Part shown: positions 1 through 7,944 of the stretch, piece after piece
How the letters are laid out: every line of letters begins with the position of its first letter
Position numbering within the stretch: position 1 is the first letter of the stretch
Source of the DNA: Paenibacillus sp. Soil750
GTDB lineage: Bacteria > Bacillota > Bacilli > Paenibacillales > NBRC-103111
Length of the DNA: 64,000 bases
Direction of reading: 5' to 3'
Assembly (NCBI RefSeq): GCF_001428045.1
Contig: NZ_LMSD01000002.1
Coordinates: 124,812 to 188,811 of the forward strand
Notes under the pieces: generated by a model
The model's input: only the letters and a program-made list of their open reading frames with translations
Database searches by the model: none
Told to the model about the DNA's origin: nothing
Position numbers and translations under genes: made by a program

Positions 1-1004
1 TTCAATTGTGATACATCAAAACGTGGGTCTAGCGGTAACGGATTCAAATTCACCCGATACGCAGGCAATCTCTTCTCCGTCGGTCCAAGCTCCCATCCTT
101 TACCGTTATACATCGATCGGGTTTCCCCACGGAAGTAGGTTCGTTTCGTAGATTCAACAGTCATCACCGGCGTGTAATCAAATCGAAATCCGCCACCCAG
201 ACGGCTGTCATCTCGGCTATAGCCGGATGAGGCATCAGCTGTTGATGCCGCTATACTCACACCTTTTCCAAGCAACGGCACTTCTTCACCGCGACTTACT
301 TTCCAAGCTGTGTAAGGATCCGTCAGAATCGGATTTACGGTTGGAGCAAACACCCCTGCTAACGCAATTACACCAATTAAGATGCAAATAGGAACAACAA
401 ATGATGACGGGTAATCGGAAATCGTTTCCCAAACGTCAGGCGCTTTTTTCTTCAATTGGGAGAAATGTCTCACAATTAAAAGCAGAAATCCACAAAGCAT
501 AATCATCGCCACTTGCGGCCAAAGGAAAATCATACTAAAGGAATCACGAACAGCAAAAAACAAAATGCTAACAAAAATAAGGACAACAATACGGAACCTT
601 GATTGAACGGACCACATGGCGAATAAATAAATGATCCATGCTCCCAAACTAAACCAAATATACGGTTCAAGCTGCCCCGCGTTAAGTCCAATGAAACGAA
701 GCGCCTCTTTCCATGTTGTAATATGTACGGCTACCCAATGATAGCCCATGCCCAAACCATGGAACCAGATGATAAGAACGAATTGAAGAAACCCCCGCCA
801 ACCGTCTTTTATTTTGGGAATACAGTAGGTCGCTGTAGTAAGAACTAAGGTCCAGGTAACGAACGAAACCGTCTCTGGAAGCCACAAACCATCTTCCTTC
901 ATAATCCAAATCAGAAATTGGTAAAGGAATATCCCCACGAATATCGCAGATACGCGCAATGCCCAATCCTTGAGAAGAATTCTGCTCCACCATGTGTTAG
1001 GCAT
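1..1004 (-). CDS. TgpA-like transglutaminase-domain membrane protein, partial
   Basis: The reading frame opens at an ATG at 1004 and runs off the left edge, so only about 334 N-terminal residues are visible. It starts MPNTWWSRILLKD and shows repeated hydrophobic segments (for example FVGIFLYQFLIWIM and IVVLIFVSILFF), followed by a soluble extracytoplasmic stretch with TKRTYFRGETRSMYNGKGWE, typical of the region before the transglutaminase core in DUF3488/TgpA proteins. The catalytic Cys-His-Asp region would lie outside the window. The start codon overlaps the end of the DUF58 gene by 8 bases, suggesting translational coupling. The MoxR, DUF58, transglutaminase gene order is a known conserved set of unknown exact role. 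Another frame between 682 and 993 is also open but is not the gene. Confidence 0.85.
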   Translation of the reverse strand, partial: MPNTWWSRILLKDWALRVSAIFVGIFLYQFLIWIMKEDGLWLPETVSFVTWTLVLTTATYCIPKIKDGWRGFLQFVLIIWFHGLGMGYHWVAVHITTWKEALRFIGLNAGQLEPYIWFSLGAWIIYLFAMWSVQSRFRIVVLIFVSILFFAVRDSFSMIFLWPQVAMIMLCGFLLLIVRHFSQLKKKAPDVWETISDYPSSFVVPICILIGVIALAGVFAPTVNPILTDPYTAWKVSRGEEVPLLGKGVSIAASTADASSGYSRDDSRLGGGFRFDYTPVMTVESTKRTYFRGETRSMYNGKGWELGPTEKRLPAYRVNLNPLPLDPRFDVSQL

Positions 1005-2283
1005 ACCGTTTCGCCCCTCCCAAGAGGTTAGGCAAGTCCGTCAATTGACTTACTTCATACCCCATATAGCCTTGTGAGCGAATGGCCTTAATATAATCCT
1101 CATGTGCGGAAATATGCTCCACACCCTGTGGGCTGAGAGCTTGATCTGCTTGGCCATGAACCCAAATATGACATGGCTTCATTTGAAGCAGTGCCATTTG
1201 CTGAAACATCTGCAGCATTGCACTACCTTTTTGAGGAGAAATGAGCACAATTAAACTACCTGCAGGCCAATCCTGTGAACGTTCCTTCAAAATCTGGCCT
1301 AACGATTGAAAACCATCCGCATCAACACCAACGAGATGTTTAACAATCTCCTTGTAATGATGCTGACTGTGCTTCGGTTCAAAATAAGTAAATTCCTTGC
1401 CAATCGACAGTAAGCCAAGTGCCATTTCGCGTCCAGTTCCATATCGGAATAGAGATGCTGCAACAGACACTGCTAGCTCAAATTCGGCCGCATCTCGGTA
1501 TGCTCGAGCAGTTCGGTCCAATAAAACGATGGTTTTCGGCAAGGATTCTCGCTCGAACTCCTTCGACTTCCAAGTCCCTGTCTTCGCCGTTGCATTCCAG
1601 TGAATACGTGAAAGGCGATCACCATAAATGTACTCACGAACACCATTGATTTGAGTCGTTTCCCGGTGTGCGCTCGTCGCCGTTGAGTGATGCTGCATAC
1701 CTTTGAGCATTTGATGAAATTGCGCCCATTCGCGAATCGTAACGGTTTGGGGGTACACAGTAATTGGTTGTTGCAGATCTAATCGACCTTTATGCTGAAA
1801 AAATCCGAAAATATCTTCGGTCAAGCATTCCGTTTCTCCAAACCGATAATACCCTCTCCGAAGAGGCGGCGTGCTGTACGTGAATTCACCCCGACGCTTC
1901 CAGTCTGGAACGATAGATCCTTCGAAAACAGATTCGTCCCCATTCTGACGTATAAGCTGATCTTTAATCATCACGTAAGGAACTGGCCAATAGCCTGGTA
2001 ATTGGACGCCGAGCTGAATTTGTAAAGATTGTCCTGCCTCCAGTTTGGCTTCTACGCTTGTATTTGTAAGCTTCCGAGTCCCTTGCACACGTCTGATGCC
2101 GCTCCAGTTCCCTGAGAGTAAATAGATCGTTAAAAAAGTCATCGTTATGAACAGCATGGAAGCCAGCTTGCCACCTTGAAAAAGCATGAATAACAAGCTA
2201 GCCAACAAGCAAGTTACAAGTAGCCAAAAAGGTGCCGGAAGCCGGGTGAGTTCCCCGAATCGTTTGAATACGGGTCGTTTCAT
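997..2283 (-). CDS. DUF58 domain protein
   Basis: A 428-residue protein read from ATG at 2283, chosen because GGAG lies about ten bases upstream; an earlier in-frame ATG at 2361 would overlap the moxR gene by 74 bases. Two hydrophobic segments near residues 16-55 (PAPFWLLVTCLLASLLFMLF and then a second) anchor it to the membrane. The DUF58 signature is visible around the middle as REYIYGDRLSRIHWNATAKTG, followed by a von Willebrand A-like stretch with IVLLDRT. Proteins of this family occur next to MoxR ATPases and transglutaminases, as here, and are thought to act with them in a chaperone-like or envelope role; the substrate is unknown. Confidence 0.85.
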   Translation of the reverse strand: MKRPVFKRFGELTRLPAPFWLLVTCLLASLLFMLFQGGKLASMLFITMTFLTIYLLSGNWSGIRRVQGTRKLTNTSVEAKLEAGQSLQIQLGVQLPGYWPVPYVMIKDQLIRQNGDESVFEGSIVPDWKRRGEFTYSTPPLRRGYYRFGETECLTEDIFGFFQHKGRLDLQQPITVYPQTVTIREWAQFHQMLKGMQHHSTATSAHRETTQINGVREYIYGDRLSRIHWNATAKTGTWKSKEFERESLPKTIVLLDRTARAYRDAAEFELAVSVAASLFRYGTGREMALGLLSIGKEFTYFEPKHSQHHYKEIVKHLVGVDADGFQSLGQILKERSQDWPAGSLIVLISPQKGSAMLQMFQQMALLQMKPCHIWVHGQADQALSPQGVEHISAHEDYIKAIRSQGYMGYEVSQLTDLPNLLGGAKRYA

Positions 2284-2287
2284 AGGC

Positions 2288-3247
2288 TCACTTCTCCAAT
2301 CTAACCGGAACCCGTACTTGCTCAAAAATCGTCGCGAGCACAGAGGCAATACTGACACCATCCATACGCGCTTCCATTTGAAGGATCATACGGTGACCCA
2401 GTACAAAAGGAGCTAAATATTTAATATCATCTGGGATGACATAATCGCGACCATGTAAGAAGGCATAGGCTTTAGAGGCTAATACCAACGATAGCGTAGC
2501 CCTTGGACTCGCACCGAGGAAGACCGCGTGATGTTCCCGTGTTTTTCTCGAAATGGTAACTAAGTAATCAGCCACGGCTTCATCCAAATGTACCAGGCGA
2601 ACCTGCTCTTGAATTTCAAGAACTTGCTTCGTATCCACAATGGCATGCAGCGCTTCCATCGGATGTACCTTGCTTTGGGAAGCTATCATCATTTTCTCGG
2701 CAGCTTCACTCGGGTAGCCTAAGCTCAACTTGATCATAAATCGATCTAATTGTGCCTCTGGCAATGTATACGTTCCCTCAAAATCAATTGGATTCTGAGT
2801 GGCTAGCATAAGGAACGGGGATGGGAGTTCATGCAAATCACCATCTACCGTAATATGTTGTTCTTCCATCGCTTCAAGCAGAGCTGATTGCGTTTTGGTC
2901 GTCGCACGGTTAATCTCATCGACGAGTAAAATATTAGTCATAATCGGCCCTGATCGGAAAAGAAACTTCTCTTCTTTAGGGTGATATATAGATACGCCAG
3001 TTATATCCGTTGGCAATAAGTCCGGGTTACATTGAATACGGCGAAATTGCCCACTAATAGATTTCGCCAGCGCTTTAATAAGTACAGTTTTTCCTGTCCC
3101 TGGGACATCCTCAAGCAGAACATGACCACCTGCCAACATCGCAGTAAGCAACAATTCAATTTCGGCACTTTTGCCAAGAATACATGATTCTAAATTTGCT
3201 TTCAGCCTAGCTAGTACTTCTACATGATGCTGGGTGGCAGTTTCCAT
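2288..3247 (-). CDS. MoxR-family AAA+ ATPase
   Basis: 319 residues with an AAA_3 ATPase core: Walker A EDVPGTGKT near residue 50, Walker B LLVDEINRA near residue 110, the sensor region ATQNPIDFEGTYTLPEAQLDRF, and a C-terminal AAA lid. The ATG at 3247 follows AAGGAGGATCAACAC. The gene ends four bases before the DUF58 start, so it is the first gene of the MoxR-DUF58-transglutaminase operon. MoxR proteins are regarded as ATP-driven chaperones that mature partner proteins, often VWA-containing ones; the partner here is presumably the DUF58 protein. Confidence 0.9.
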   Translation of the reverse strand: METATQHHVEVLARLKANLESCILGKSAEIELLLTAMLAGGHVLLEDVPGTGKTVLIKALAKSISGQFRRIQCNPDLLPTDITGVSIYHPKEEKFLFRSGPIMTNILLVDEINRATTKTQSALLEAMEEQHITVDGDLHELPSPFLMLATQNPIDFEGTYTLPEAQLDRFMIKLSLGYPSEAAEKMMIASQSKVHPMEALHAIVDTKQVLEIQEQVRLVHLDEAVADYLVTISRKTREHHAVFLGASPRATLSLVLASKAYAFLHGRDYVIPDDIKYLAPFVLGHRMILQMEARMDGVSIASVLATIFEQVRVPVRLEK

Positions 3248-3540
3248 GTGTTGATCCTCCTTAGAGTTTTGCTTGCAAAACTTGCTTCGTAAGCACTACT
3301 GAGTTTTCGTCGAAAGCTTATATGCGTAAACATCGCTTTTTTGTACGAACCTGCTTCATCTTCTGTTTCGCTCAGAAAACAAACAAAATGTACGTAAATC
3401 TAGTTTACAGGAAAGTTTTTCTTCCGTATACTTGTAAATCCTCTAAAGTTATTTGTTAAAATTAACCACGTAAATGAGCCTTAGACGACTTACCAAAACA
3501 ATTCCAAAAGCCCACCACCGCAAACCATACATAAATGCAA
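3248..3540. other. Intergenic region upstream of the moxR operon
   Basis: About 290 bases between the moxR start and the spoVAE terminator. It must carry the promoter for the moxR operon on the minus strand. I see AT-rich sequence but no gene, no strong repeat and no operator I can name. Confidence 0.5.
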
Positions 3541-3567
3541 AAAAAGACGCCTCCCGGCGCCTTTTTT
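3541..3567 (-). terminator. Intrinsic terminator of the spoVA operon
   Basis: A six-base-pair GC stem (GGCGCC/GGCGTC on the minus strand, with one G-U pair) around a GGGA loop, flanked by A and T runs so that the minus transcript ends in a U tract. It lies 33 bases past the spoVAE stop. Confidence 0.75.
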
Positions 3568-3599
3568 ACATTATGTTTAGCCTTCCGCATCAGCCTGCT

Positions 3600-3950
3600 T
3601 CAACCCTTGGGTTTCACAAACAAAGCAGCTAAAAAGGAGAAGATGATCGCGGCGGAAATCCCTGCACTGGTCACCTTGAAAATACCTGTAATAATGCCTA
3701 TATAGCCTTCCTTATGCAGTTCTTCCAGAGCCCCATGAACGAGTGCATTCCCGAAACTCGTGATCGGCACTGTCGCACCAGCGCCAGCAAAGGCAATCAA
3801 CGGTTCATATAAATTACAGCCATCGGCGATGGCACCAAGTACAACCAACGTGCTCATGGTGTGAGCTGGTGTTAATTTCCCAACGTCCATCATCAGCTGA
3901 CCCAGTACACAGATGGCTCCTCCAACAACAAATGCCCAGAAAAAACTCAT
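3600..3950 (-). CDS. spoVAE: Stage V sporulation protein AE (SpoVAEb type)
   Basis: 116 residues, almost entirely hydrophobic, with the family pattern FVVGGAICVLGQLMMD at the N-terminus, a central GAGATVPITSFGNALVHGA segment and a C-terminal membrane helix before FVKPKG. It is the short SpoVAEb form. SpoVA proteins sit in the inner spore membrane and form the channel for dipicolinic acid uptake and release. The start overlaps the spoVAD stop by four bases, and the gene is last in the minus-strand operon before a terminator. Confidence 0.92.
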   Translation of the reverse strand: MSFFWAFVVGGAICVLGQLMMDVGKLTPAHTMSTLVVLGAIADGCNLYEPLIAFAGAGATVPITSFGNALVHGALEELHKEGYIGIITGIFKVTSAGISAAIIFSFLAALFVKPKG

Positions 3951-4966
3951 ACGTATAAACCTCCAGACTCTATGGAAACAGCATGTGCGATACAGGGAAT
4001 ACTTTCACCTTGTTGGAATGAAATTGGTGAAAGTAAGGCACCTGTTGCGACAACGAGGATTCGCTTCAATTCTCCTTTTGCCATACGCTTTAATAAGTGC
4101 CCATAGGTCACTGTAGCAGAGCAACCGCAACCACTCCCCCCAGCTTGAACCGTTTGCGTTTCTCGATCAAAGATCATTAATCCACAATCGCTATAGGTTG
4201 TCTGCTCGATAGGGAATTGATGCTTGTGAAAGAGCTCACGTGCAATGCTGATCCCCACCGATGCGAGGTCCCCCGTCACGATGAGATCGTAATAGGAAGG
4301 GTCACGATTCAACTCGCGGCAATGTGTTTGGATCGTGTCGACAGCGGCAGGCGCCATGGCAGCGCCCATATTAAACGGATCCGTGATCCCCATATCCACG
4401 ACTCGTCCGATCGTGGCCGCGGTGACGACAGGGCCGTCACCAGTCTTCCCAAGTACGGCTACCCCTGCGCCAGTGACGGTGTACTGCGCCGTCGGCGGCT
4501 TCTGAGACCCATATTCTGTAGGATAACGGAATTGCTTCTCCGCCGTGCAATTATGGCTGCACGTGCCAGCCATGACATAATTGGCTGCACCAGAGTCTAC
4601 TAGTTGAGCAGCTAGCGCCAGCCCTTCCATCGACGTGGAGCAAGCACCGAATATCCCTAGATAAGGGATATTCAGTGTCCGCGCAGCGAACGTGTTGGAG
4701 ATGATCTGATTCATCAGATCTCCCCCAACATAGAACTGGATTTGGCCGTCGGTAAGGCCGGCTTTCGTCAGTGCAAGCTGAGCAGCTTCCTCTAGCAACG
4801 CTTTCTCAGCTTTTTCCCACGTTTTTTGACCAACAGTCAAATCGCCGTGGACGATATCAAAATCTTCATTGAGCGGTCCTTTCCCTTCATCAGGACCAAC
4901 AACAGTGCCTGTTGAAAGAATGACAGGCCGATTTTCAAATAGCCAGCTTTGGTGTCCCTTCAGCAT
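3947..4966 (-). CDS. spoVAD: Stage V sporulation protein AD
   Basis: 339 residues with a thiolase-like fold: the N-terminal RPVILSTGTVVGPDEGKGPL motif, FGACSTSMEGLALAAQLVDS around the position equivalent to the thiolase active cysteine, and GGSGCGCSATVTYGHLL near residue 275. SpoVAD is the peripheral component of the SpoVA channel that binds dipicolinic acid during sporulation. It lies between spoVAC (4 bases upstream) and spoVAE (4-base overlap), the usual order. ATG at 4966 follows a GGGGGG stretch about eight bases upstream. Confidence 0.93.
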   Translation of the reverse strand: MLKGHQSWLFENRPVILSTGTVVGPDEGKGPLNEDFDIVHGDLTVGQKTWEKAEKALLEEAAQLALTKAGLTDGQIQFYVGGDLMNQIISNTFAARTLNIPYLGIFGACSTSMEGLALAAQLVDSGAANYVMAGTCSHNCTAEKQFRYPTEYGSQKPPTAQYTVTGAGVAVLGKTGDGPVVTAATIGRVVDMGITDPFNMGAAMAPAAVDTIQTHCRELNRDPSYYDLIVTGDLASVGISIARELFHKHQFPIEQTTYSDCGLMIFDRETQTVQAGGSGCGCSATVTYGHLLKRMAKGELKRILVVATGALLSPISFQQGESIPCIAHAVSIESGGLYV

Positions 4967-4970
4967 CTCG

Positions 4971-5441
4971 TCAGCCCCCCGTGAAGATCAGATGTGCAAT
5001 CCCTACAAAAAAGGCCGCCACTGTTCCAAAAACGATGACAGAACCCGCTAATTTAAACATATTGCCGCCAACACCGAGCACAAGCCCCTCAGCACGATGC
5101 TCAATTGCTGCGGAACATAGTGAGTTCGCAAATCCAGTAACTGGGACAGAGCTTCCGCCACCTGCCCACTGTGCGATTTTGTCGTAAATACCCAAGCTTG
5201 TTAAGATAACCGAGATAATTATCATGACAGCAACTGTGGGGTTGCCGGCGGTCTTCTCCGTAAAACCAAAGCAATTTATGAACAAATGCATAAAGCACTC
5301 ACCGATCAAGCAGATTGTCCCACCTACCAGAAAGGCTCTACCGCAATTTTTAAGTACAGGTCTTTTAGGTTCTTGCTGCTTAGCTAATTTTTGGTACTCC
5401 TGTTGTGTCATCGTTAAGTTTTTCTTCTTGTTGTTAGGCAT
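4971..5441 (-). CDS. spoVAC: Stage V sporulation protein AC
   Basis: 156 residues: a basic cytoplasmic N-terminus (MPNNKKKNLTMTQQEY), then several membrane helices with the family segments FLVGGTICLIGE, GGGSSVPVTGFANSLCSAAIEH and a C-terminal FVGIAHLIF helix. SpoVAC is a membrane subunit of the SpoVA dipicolinate channel and is reported to be mechanosensitive in Bacillus subtilis. ATG at 5441 follows ATAGGAGTAAGTC. It is 24 bases downstream of the DUF421/DUF1657 gene and four bases upstream of spoVAD. Confidence 0.93.
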   Translation of the reverse strand: MPNNKKKNLTMTQQEYQKLAKQQEPKRPVLKNCGRAFLVGGTICLIGECFMHLFINCFGFTEKTAGNPTVAVMIIISVILTSLGIYDKIAQWAGGGSSVPVTGFANSLCSAAIEHRAEGLVLGVGGNMFKLAGSVIVFGTVAAFFVGIAHLIFTGG

Positions 5442-5465
5442 GACTTACTCCTATTCCCTCAAAAC

Positions 5466-6326
5466 CTAAGCTCTGAGAATCGTATGTACCTGCTGGATAA
5501 TTTGAGTTAACTGCATGGAACATGTTTCATACATCTGTTTAGCTTCAGAATTGTTCGTCGTTAAAGAGTACAACTCTAGATCTGCTTCACATTTCTTCAA
5601 GCACGCAAGTACGGCAGGTCGTTCTGTAGATACCGGTAGGACTATTTGGTCATCAAAAAGGTCAACAGATAATTCACCATGCGTATCGACCTGTCCAAGA
5701 AATACATTTTCTTTGGCCACACTCATCTTTTCAAGTTCAGATTGCAGCCAGCCTCTACTTTTACCCGCTGCAGCTAAGGGCTCATTTTGAATAACACCAT
5801 CCATCATAACGGCTTGAGTTGGTTTCTCTATAGGAAGCTTTAGCCCTAAATGGTTTGGCGTTAGTGGTTGGTTCTCACTCTTTAGTAGAATACTCAAATC
5901 ACCGCTGGACTCCAGCATCGCAAATTCCACATCCGCGACCCGAAATACACCTTTTGTACGCAGCTGTTCGAGTAATTCATCCCCTGTATAACGTTCCTTT
6001 TTTAAATTACCTTCTAGAATCTTGCCATCCTTAATGAGAACTCTGCCATTGCCTTCAAACCAAAGTCGAAGGATCTTGCTCTTTAACGTTAGTAATTCCA
6101 GCACTAATGGCACAAGCACCCATATTAGAATCGCAATTACACCATGAAAATAATTTGCTTCAACGTCAGTCGAAATGTTCCCAGCTAGATCCCCGAGCGT
6201 TATTCCTATCACATATTCAAAGAAAGTGAGCTGAGAAATTTGTTTTTTACCTAGAATCCGCGTCAATACAAACAGAAACATCAAGGTACTTAATGCTCGA
6301 ATCGCAATAAGTATCCAGTCCGGCAC
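5466..6326 (-). CDS. DUF421 membrane protein fused to a C-terminal DUF1657 domain (2Duf type)
   Basis: 286 residues. The N-terminal 80 residues hold membrane helices with LTRILGKKQISQLTFFEYVI, typical of DUF421/YetF-like proteins; the middle has the cytoplasmic DUF421 beta domain (GRVLIKDGKILEGNLKKE). The last 55 residues (LACLKKCEADLELYSLTTNN...) align by eye with the small DUF1657 protein encoded divergently at 6523, so this is a DUF421-DUF1657 fusion. Such 2Duf proteins accompany spoVAC, spoVAD and spoVAEb in the mobile spoVA-2mob operons linked to heat-resistant spores. Here it is the first gene of the spoVA operon, and no YhcN/YlaJ lipoprotein gene is present. Confidence 0.85.
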   Translation of the reverse strand: MPDWILIAIRALSTLMFLFVLTRILGKKQISQLTFFEYVIGITLGDLAGNISTDVEANYFHGVIAILIWVLVPLVLELLTLKSKILRLWFEGNGRVLIKDGKILEGNLKKERYTGDELLEQLRTKGVFRVADVEFAMLESSGDLSILLKSENQPLTPNHLGLKLPIEKPTQAVMMDGVIQNEPLAAAGKSRGWLQSELEKMSVAKENVFLGQVDTHGELSVDLFDDQIVLPVSTERPAVLACLKKCEADLELYSLTTNNSEAKQMYETCSMQLTQIIQQVHTILRA

Positions 6327-6522
6327 ATCATTCCTCCCCCTTCTTCAACTTTCAATATCTACATTATGTGTCATTTGCCCCCTAACTATTATTGCTCTAA
6401 ATTGGATTTATTTGTTAACATGTATCACTTACATTGGGGGCATATTAACAACCGCAAACAAGTGAGCACATATGGCATTGATTTGTTCTCATCCATTATC
6501 AAAATTGAGGAGTGTATACGAC
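6327..6522. promoter_or_regulatory. Divergent promoter region between the 2Duf-spoVA operon and the DUF1657 gene
   Basis: About 195 AT-rich bases between two divergent sporulation-type genes, so promoters for both must lie here. On the plus strand CATATTA at 6441-6447 matches the sigma-G -10 pattern CATNNTA, but I see no good -35 element at the usual 17-18-base spacing; the nearest TGTATC at 6421 is only 14 bases away. Sporulation control is therefore expected from the genes, not proven by the sites. Confidence 0.35.
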
Positions 6523-6729
6523 ATGACAGTAGCATCAGACGTTAAAACCACCTTGGCATCCTTAAAAAGTGCCCAAGCCAGTCTTGAAACCTTCGCCCTA
6601 AGCACACAAAATCAAGAGGCCAAGCAATTATATGAGACAGCGGCCCAATCGACCCAGCAAATCGTTGATCAAGTTGCCAGTCGCGTCCAGCAGTTAGAAA
6701 ATGAAGAGCCGCAATATAAAGGCTTTTAA
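6523..6729 (+). CDS. Small DUF1657 protein
   Basis: 68 residues from MTVASDVKTTLASLKSAQAS; this ATG is chosen because GAGGAG lies ten bases upstream, whereas the open frame continues to 6472. It is predicted all-helical with the pattern LETFALSTQNQEAKQLYETA, shared with the C-terminal domain of the 2Duf protein at 5466-6326. DUF1657 proteins accompany spoVA genes in several spore-formers. Its role is unknown; it may interact with the 2Duf protein through the shared domain. It is transcribed divergently from the spoVA genes and followed by a strong terminator. Confidence 0.85.
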   Translation: MTVASDVKTTLASLKSAQASLETFALSTQNQEAKQLYETAAQSTQQIVDQVASRVQQLENEEPQYKGF

Positions 6730-6734
6730 ACGCC

Positions 6735-6769
6735 AAACAGCCGCTGCGCGAAAAACGCAGCGGCTGTTT
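6735..6769. terminator. Strong hairpin terminator between convergent small genes
   Basis: A perfect 14-bp stem (AAACAGCCGCTGCG) with a seven-base loop, followed on the plus strand by GTTCTTTTTT. It ends the DUF1657 transcript and lies directly past the 25-residue minus-strand frame, so it may serve both directions. Confidence 0.85.
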
Positions 6770-6778
6770 GTTCTTTTT

Positions 6779-6856
6779 TCAAATTAACAAACTAAGAAGT
6801 AGAATTAGCAATACAAATAAAATGAGAATGAGCAATTTCAGTTGGTCCTTTGGCAT
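6779..6856 (-). CDS. Tiny hydrophobic single-helix protein (25 aa)
   Basis: The frame starts ATG at 6856, reads MPKDQLKLLI and then only Leu, Ile, Val, Phe and Ser to the stop, a single membrane helix behind a charged N-terminus. GAGGG lies about nine bases upstream. It follows the 46-residue frame by 39 bases and ends at a terminator. Very small membrane proteins of this kind are common in spore-formers, but I do not recognise a family. An overlapping frame starting at the preceding stop codon is less protein-like. Confidence 0.45.
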   Translation of the reverse strand: MPKDQLKLLILILFVLLILLLSLLI

Positions 6857-6895
6857 GAGTGCCGTCCCTCGTTTCGTTGAAATTCCTTCCGATAC

Positions 6896-7036
6896 TCATT
6901 GTGGCGGCTGTCCCGAAGCTTTCCTCACTTCATTGGCTAACCGATTAAATTCCTTCTGTGCTTCCGGATCTGAGGTCGCGAAATAGGCTGCTGATAAGAA
7001 AGCTATGATCTTGTTCGCATCTTCCACACTCATCAT
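6896..7036 (-). CDS. Small conserved-looking protein (46 aa), unknown function
   Basis: ATG at 7036, with AGAGGAGG nine bases upstream, encodes MMSVEDANKIIAFLSAAYFA followed by a charged, helix-prone stretch (EAQKEFNRLANEVRKAS) and ends QPPQ. The strong ribosome site and coherent helical composition argue that it is real. It lies 29 bases past the papain-like peptidase gene on the same strand and probably shares its transcript. I do not recognise the family. Confidence 0.6.
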   Translation of the reverse strand: MMSVEDANKIIAFLSAAYFATSDPEAQKEFNRLANEVRKASGQPPQ

Positions 7037-7065
7037 CGAAATAGGCCTCCTCTATTTAGACAAAT

Positions 7066-7824
7066 TTATTTACCAGTCCAGTAATCAAAGGTCAGTGATT
7101 TATTTCTGAAAAAAGAATAAGGAATATAGCAGTATCCTGCGTCTCCCCATGCGGTTCCCCAAGAGTTTCGTGCAATAATAACGCCTTTTCCTTTTTCCTT
7201 TCCATCCTTATAGCCAACCGCAAGTAGCGCATGACCGCCAAGAAGTTTTTCCTTTTTCCGATTGGGATATGGGATTTTCCCAGTACTGGAAGCTTTCTTA
7301 TTCTCAAATGAATCATACAGCCATATTCCAAATACAACAGGCGAGCCATCCGCGAGCGCAGCCTTCATCCCTGCTAAATCATGGATGCGATGATAGCCTT
7401 CAATACGATAATATCTAGCAAGAGACTCCGCTTGATAATTCGGTGTTTCTTTAAAATTTGCAATCTTATACGGCCATACTTCCTCTGGACAAACGCCTGT
7501 TTTATGCAACACTTTCATGCCGTCACGGATTGTCGCCCCTGCATCACGATTCACCGTATTTTCTAACTCACGTTCATGCCAGTAATGATAAAGGCGAGAT
7601 AGCCGCGTTGGGTTCTCTTCTTCAGATCGCAGCCAATACTCTCGCAATCCACTTACAATTGCATTTGATGTGCATGATCCTAAAGAACCTTGGTTGACAA
7701 TCGGAGTGAGTTTGCCCCGTAAATCGATTTGCCCCGGCAACTGAGATTCCCGAATATAATTGACACTCCTGTATGTGAAATCACGAAAATCGCGAGGGTC
7801 CTGTTTGACGGTATATTTCCGCAT
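7066..7824 (-). CDS. C1A papain-like cysteine peptidase
   Basis: 252 residues with all papain-family landmarks: oxyanion Gln and catalytic Cys in NQGSLGSCTSNA (Cys near residue 52), catalytic His in LLGGHALLAVGY (near 200), and Asn in IIARNSWGTAWGDAGYCYIP. There is no signal peptide and no long propeptide, so it is probably cytoplasmic or packaged in the spore or forespore; bacterial C1 enzymes of this size are known but poorly characterised. ATG at 7824 follows AGGAGGTACAGGT. Two tiny frames lie downstream on the same strand. Confidence 0.88.
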   Translation of the reverse strand: MRKYTVKQDPRDFRDFTYRSVNYIRESQLPGQIDLRGKLTPIVNQGSLGSCTSNAIVSGLREYWLRSEEENPTRLSRLYHYWHERELENTVNRDAGATIRDGMKVLHKTGVCPEEVWPYKIANFKETPNYQAESLARYYRIEGYHRIHDLAGMKAALADGSPVVFGIWLYDSFENKKASSTGKIPYPNRKKEKLLGGHALLAVGYKDGKEKGKGVIIARNSWGTAWGDAGYCYIPYSFFRNKSLTFDYWTGK

Positions 7825-7894
7825 ACCTGTACCTCCTAAGAAGCCTAATCACTGAGTACTCCAGTGTATTCACCCATAGGCAGGAGCGTGCAAA

Positions 7895-7931
7895 AAAGAG
7901 CCCTACTTCAGAAACGAAGTTCGAGCTCTTT
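7895..7931 (-). terminator. Intrinsic terminator
   Basis: AAAGAGC pairs with GCTCTTT and an inner ACTTC with GAAGT around a short loop; the minus strand continues TTTTTT. It is 14 bases past the stop of the 242-residue protein gene at 7945. Confidence 0.75.
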
Positions 7932-7944
7932 CATGTATTTCTTC

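Noticed and set aside
682-993. Open frame of 103 codons on the minus strand
   Set aside because: It is a shifted frame inside the TgpA-like gene, whose true frame runs off the left edge and shows membrane helices and family motifs.
6421-6447. Complete sigma-F or sigma-G promoter before the DUF1657 gene
   Set aside because: The -10 like CATATTA is good, but no matching -35 lies at the right spacing for either factor, so it is only mentioned as part of the intergenic region.
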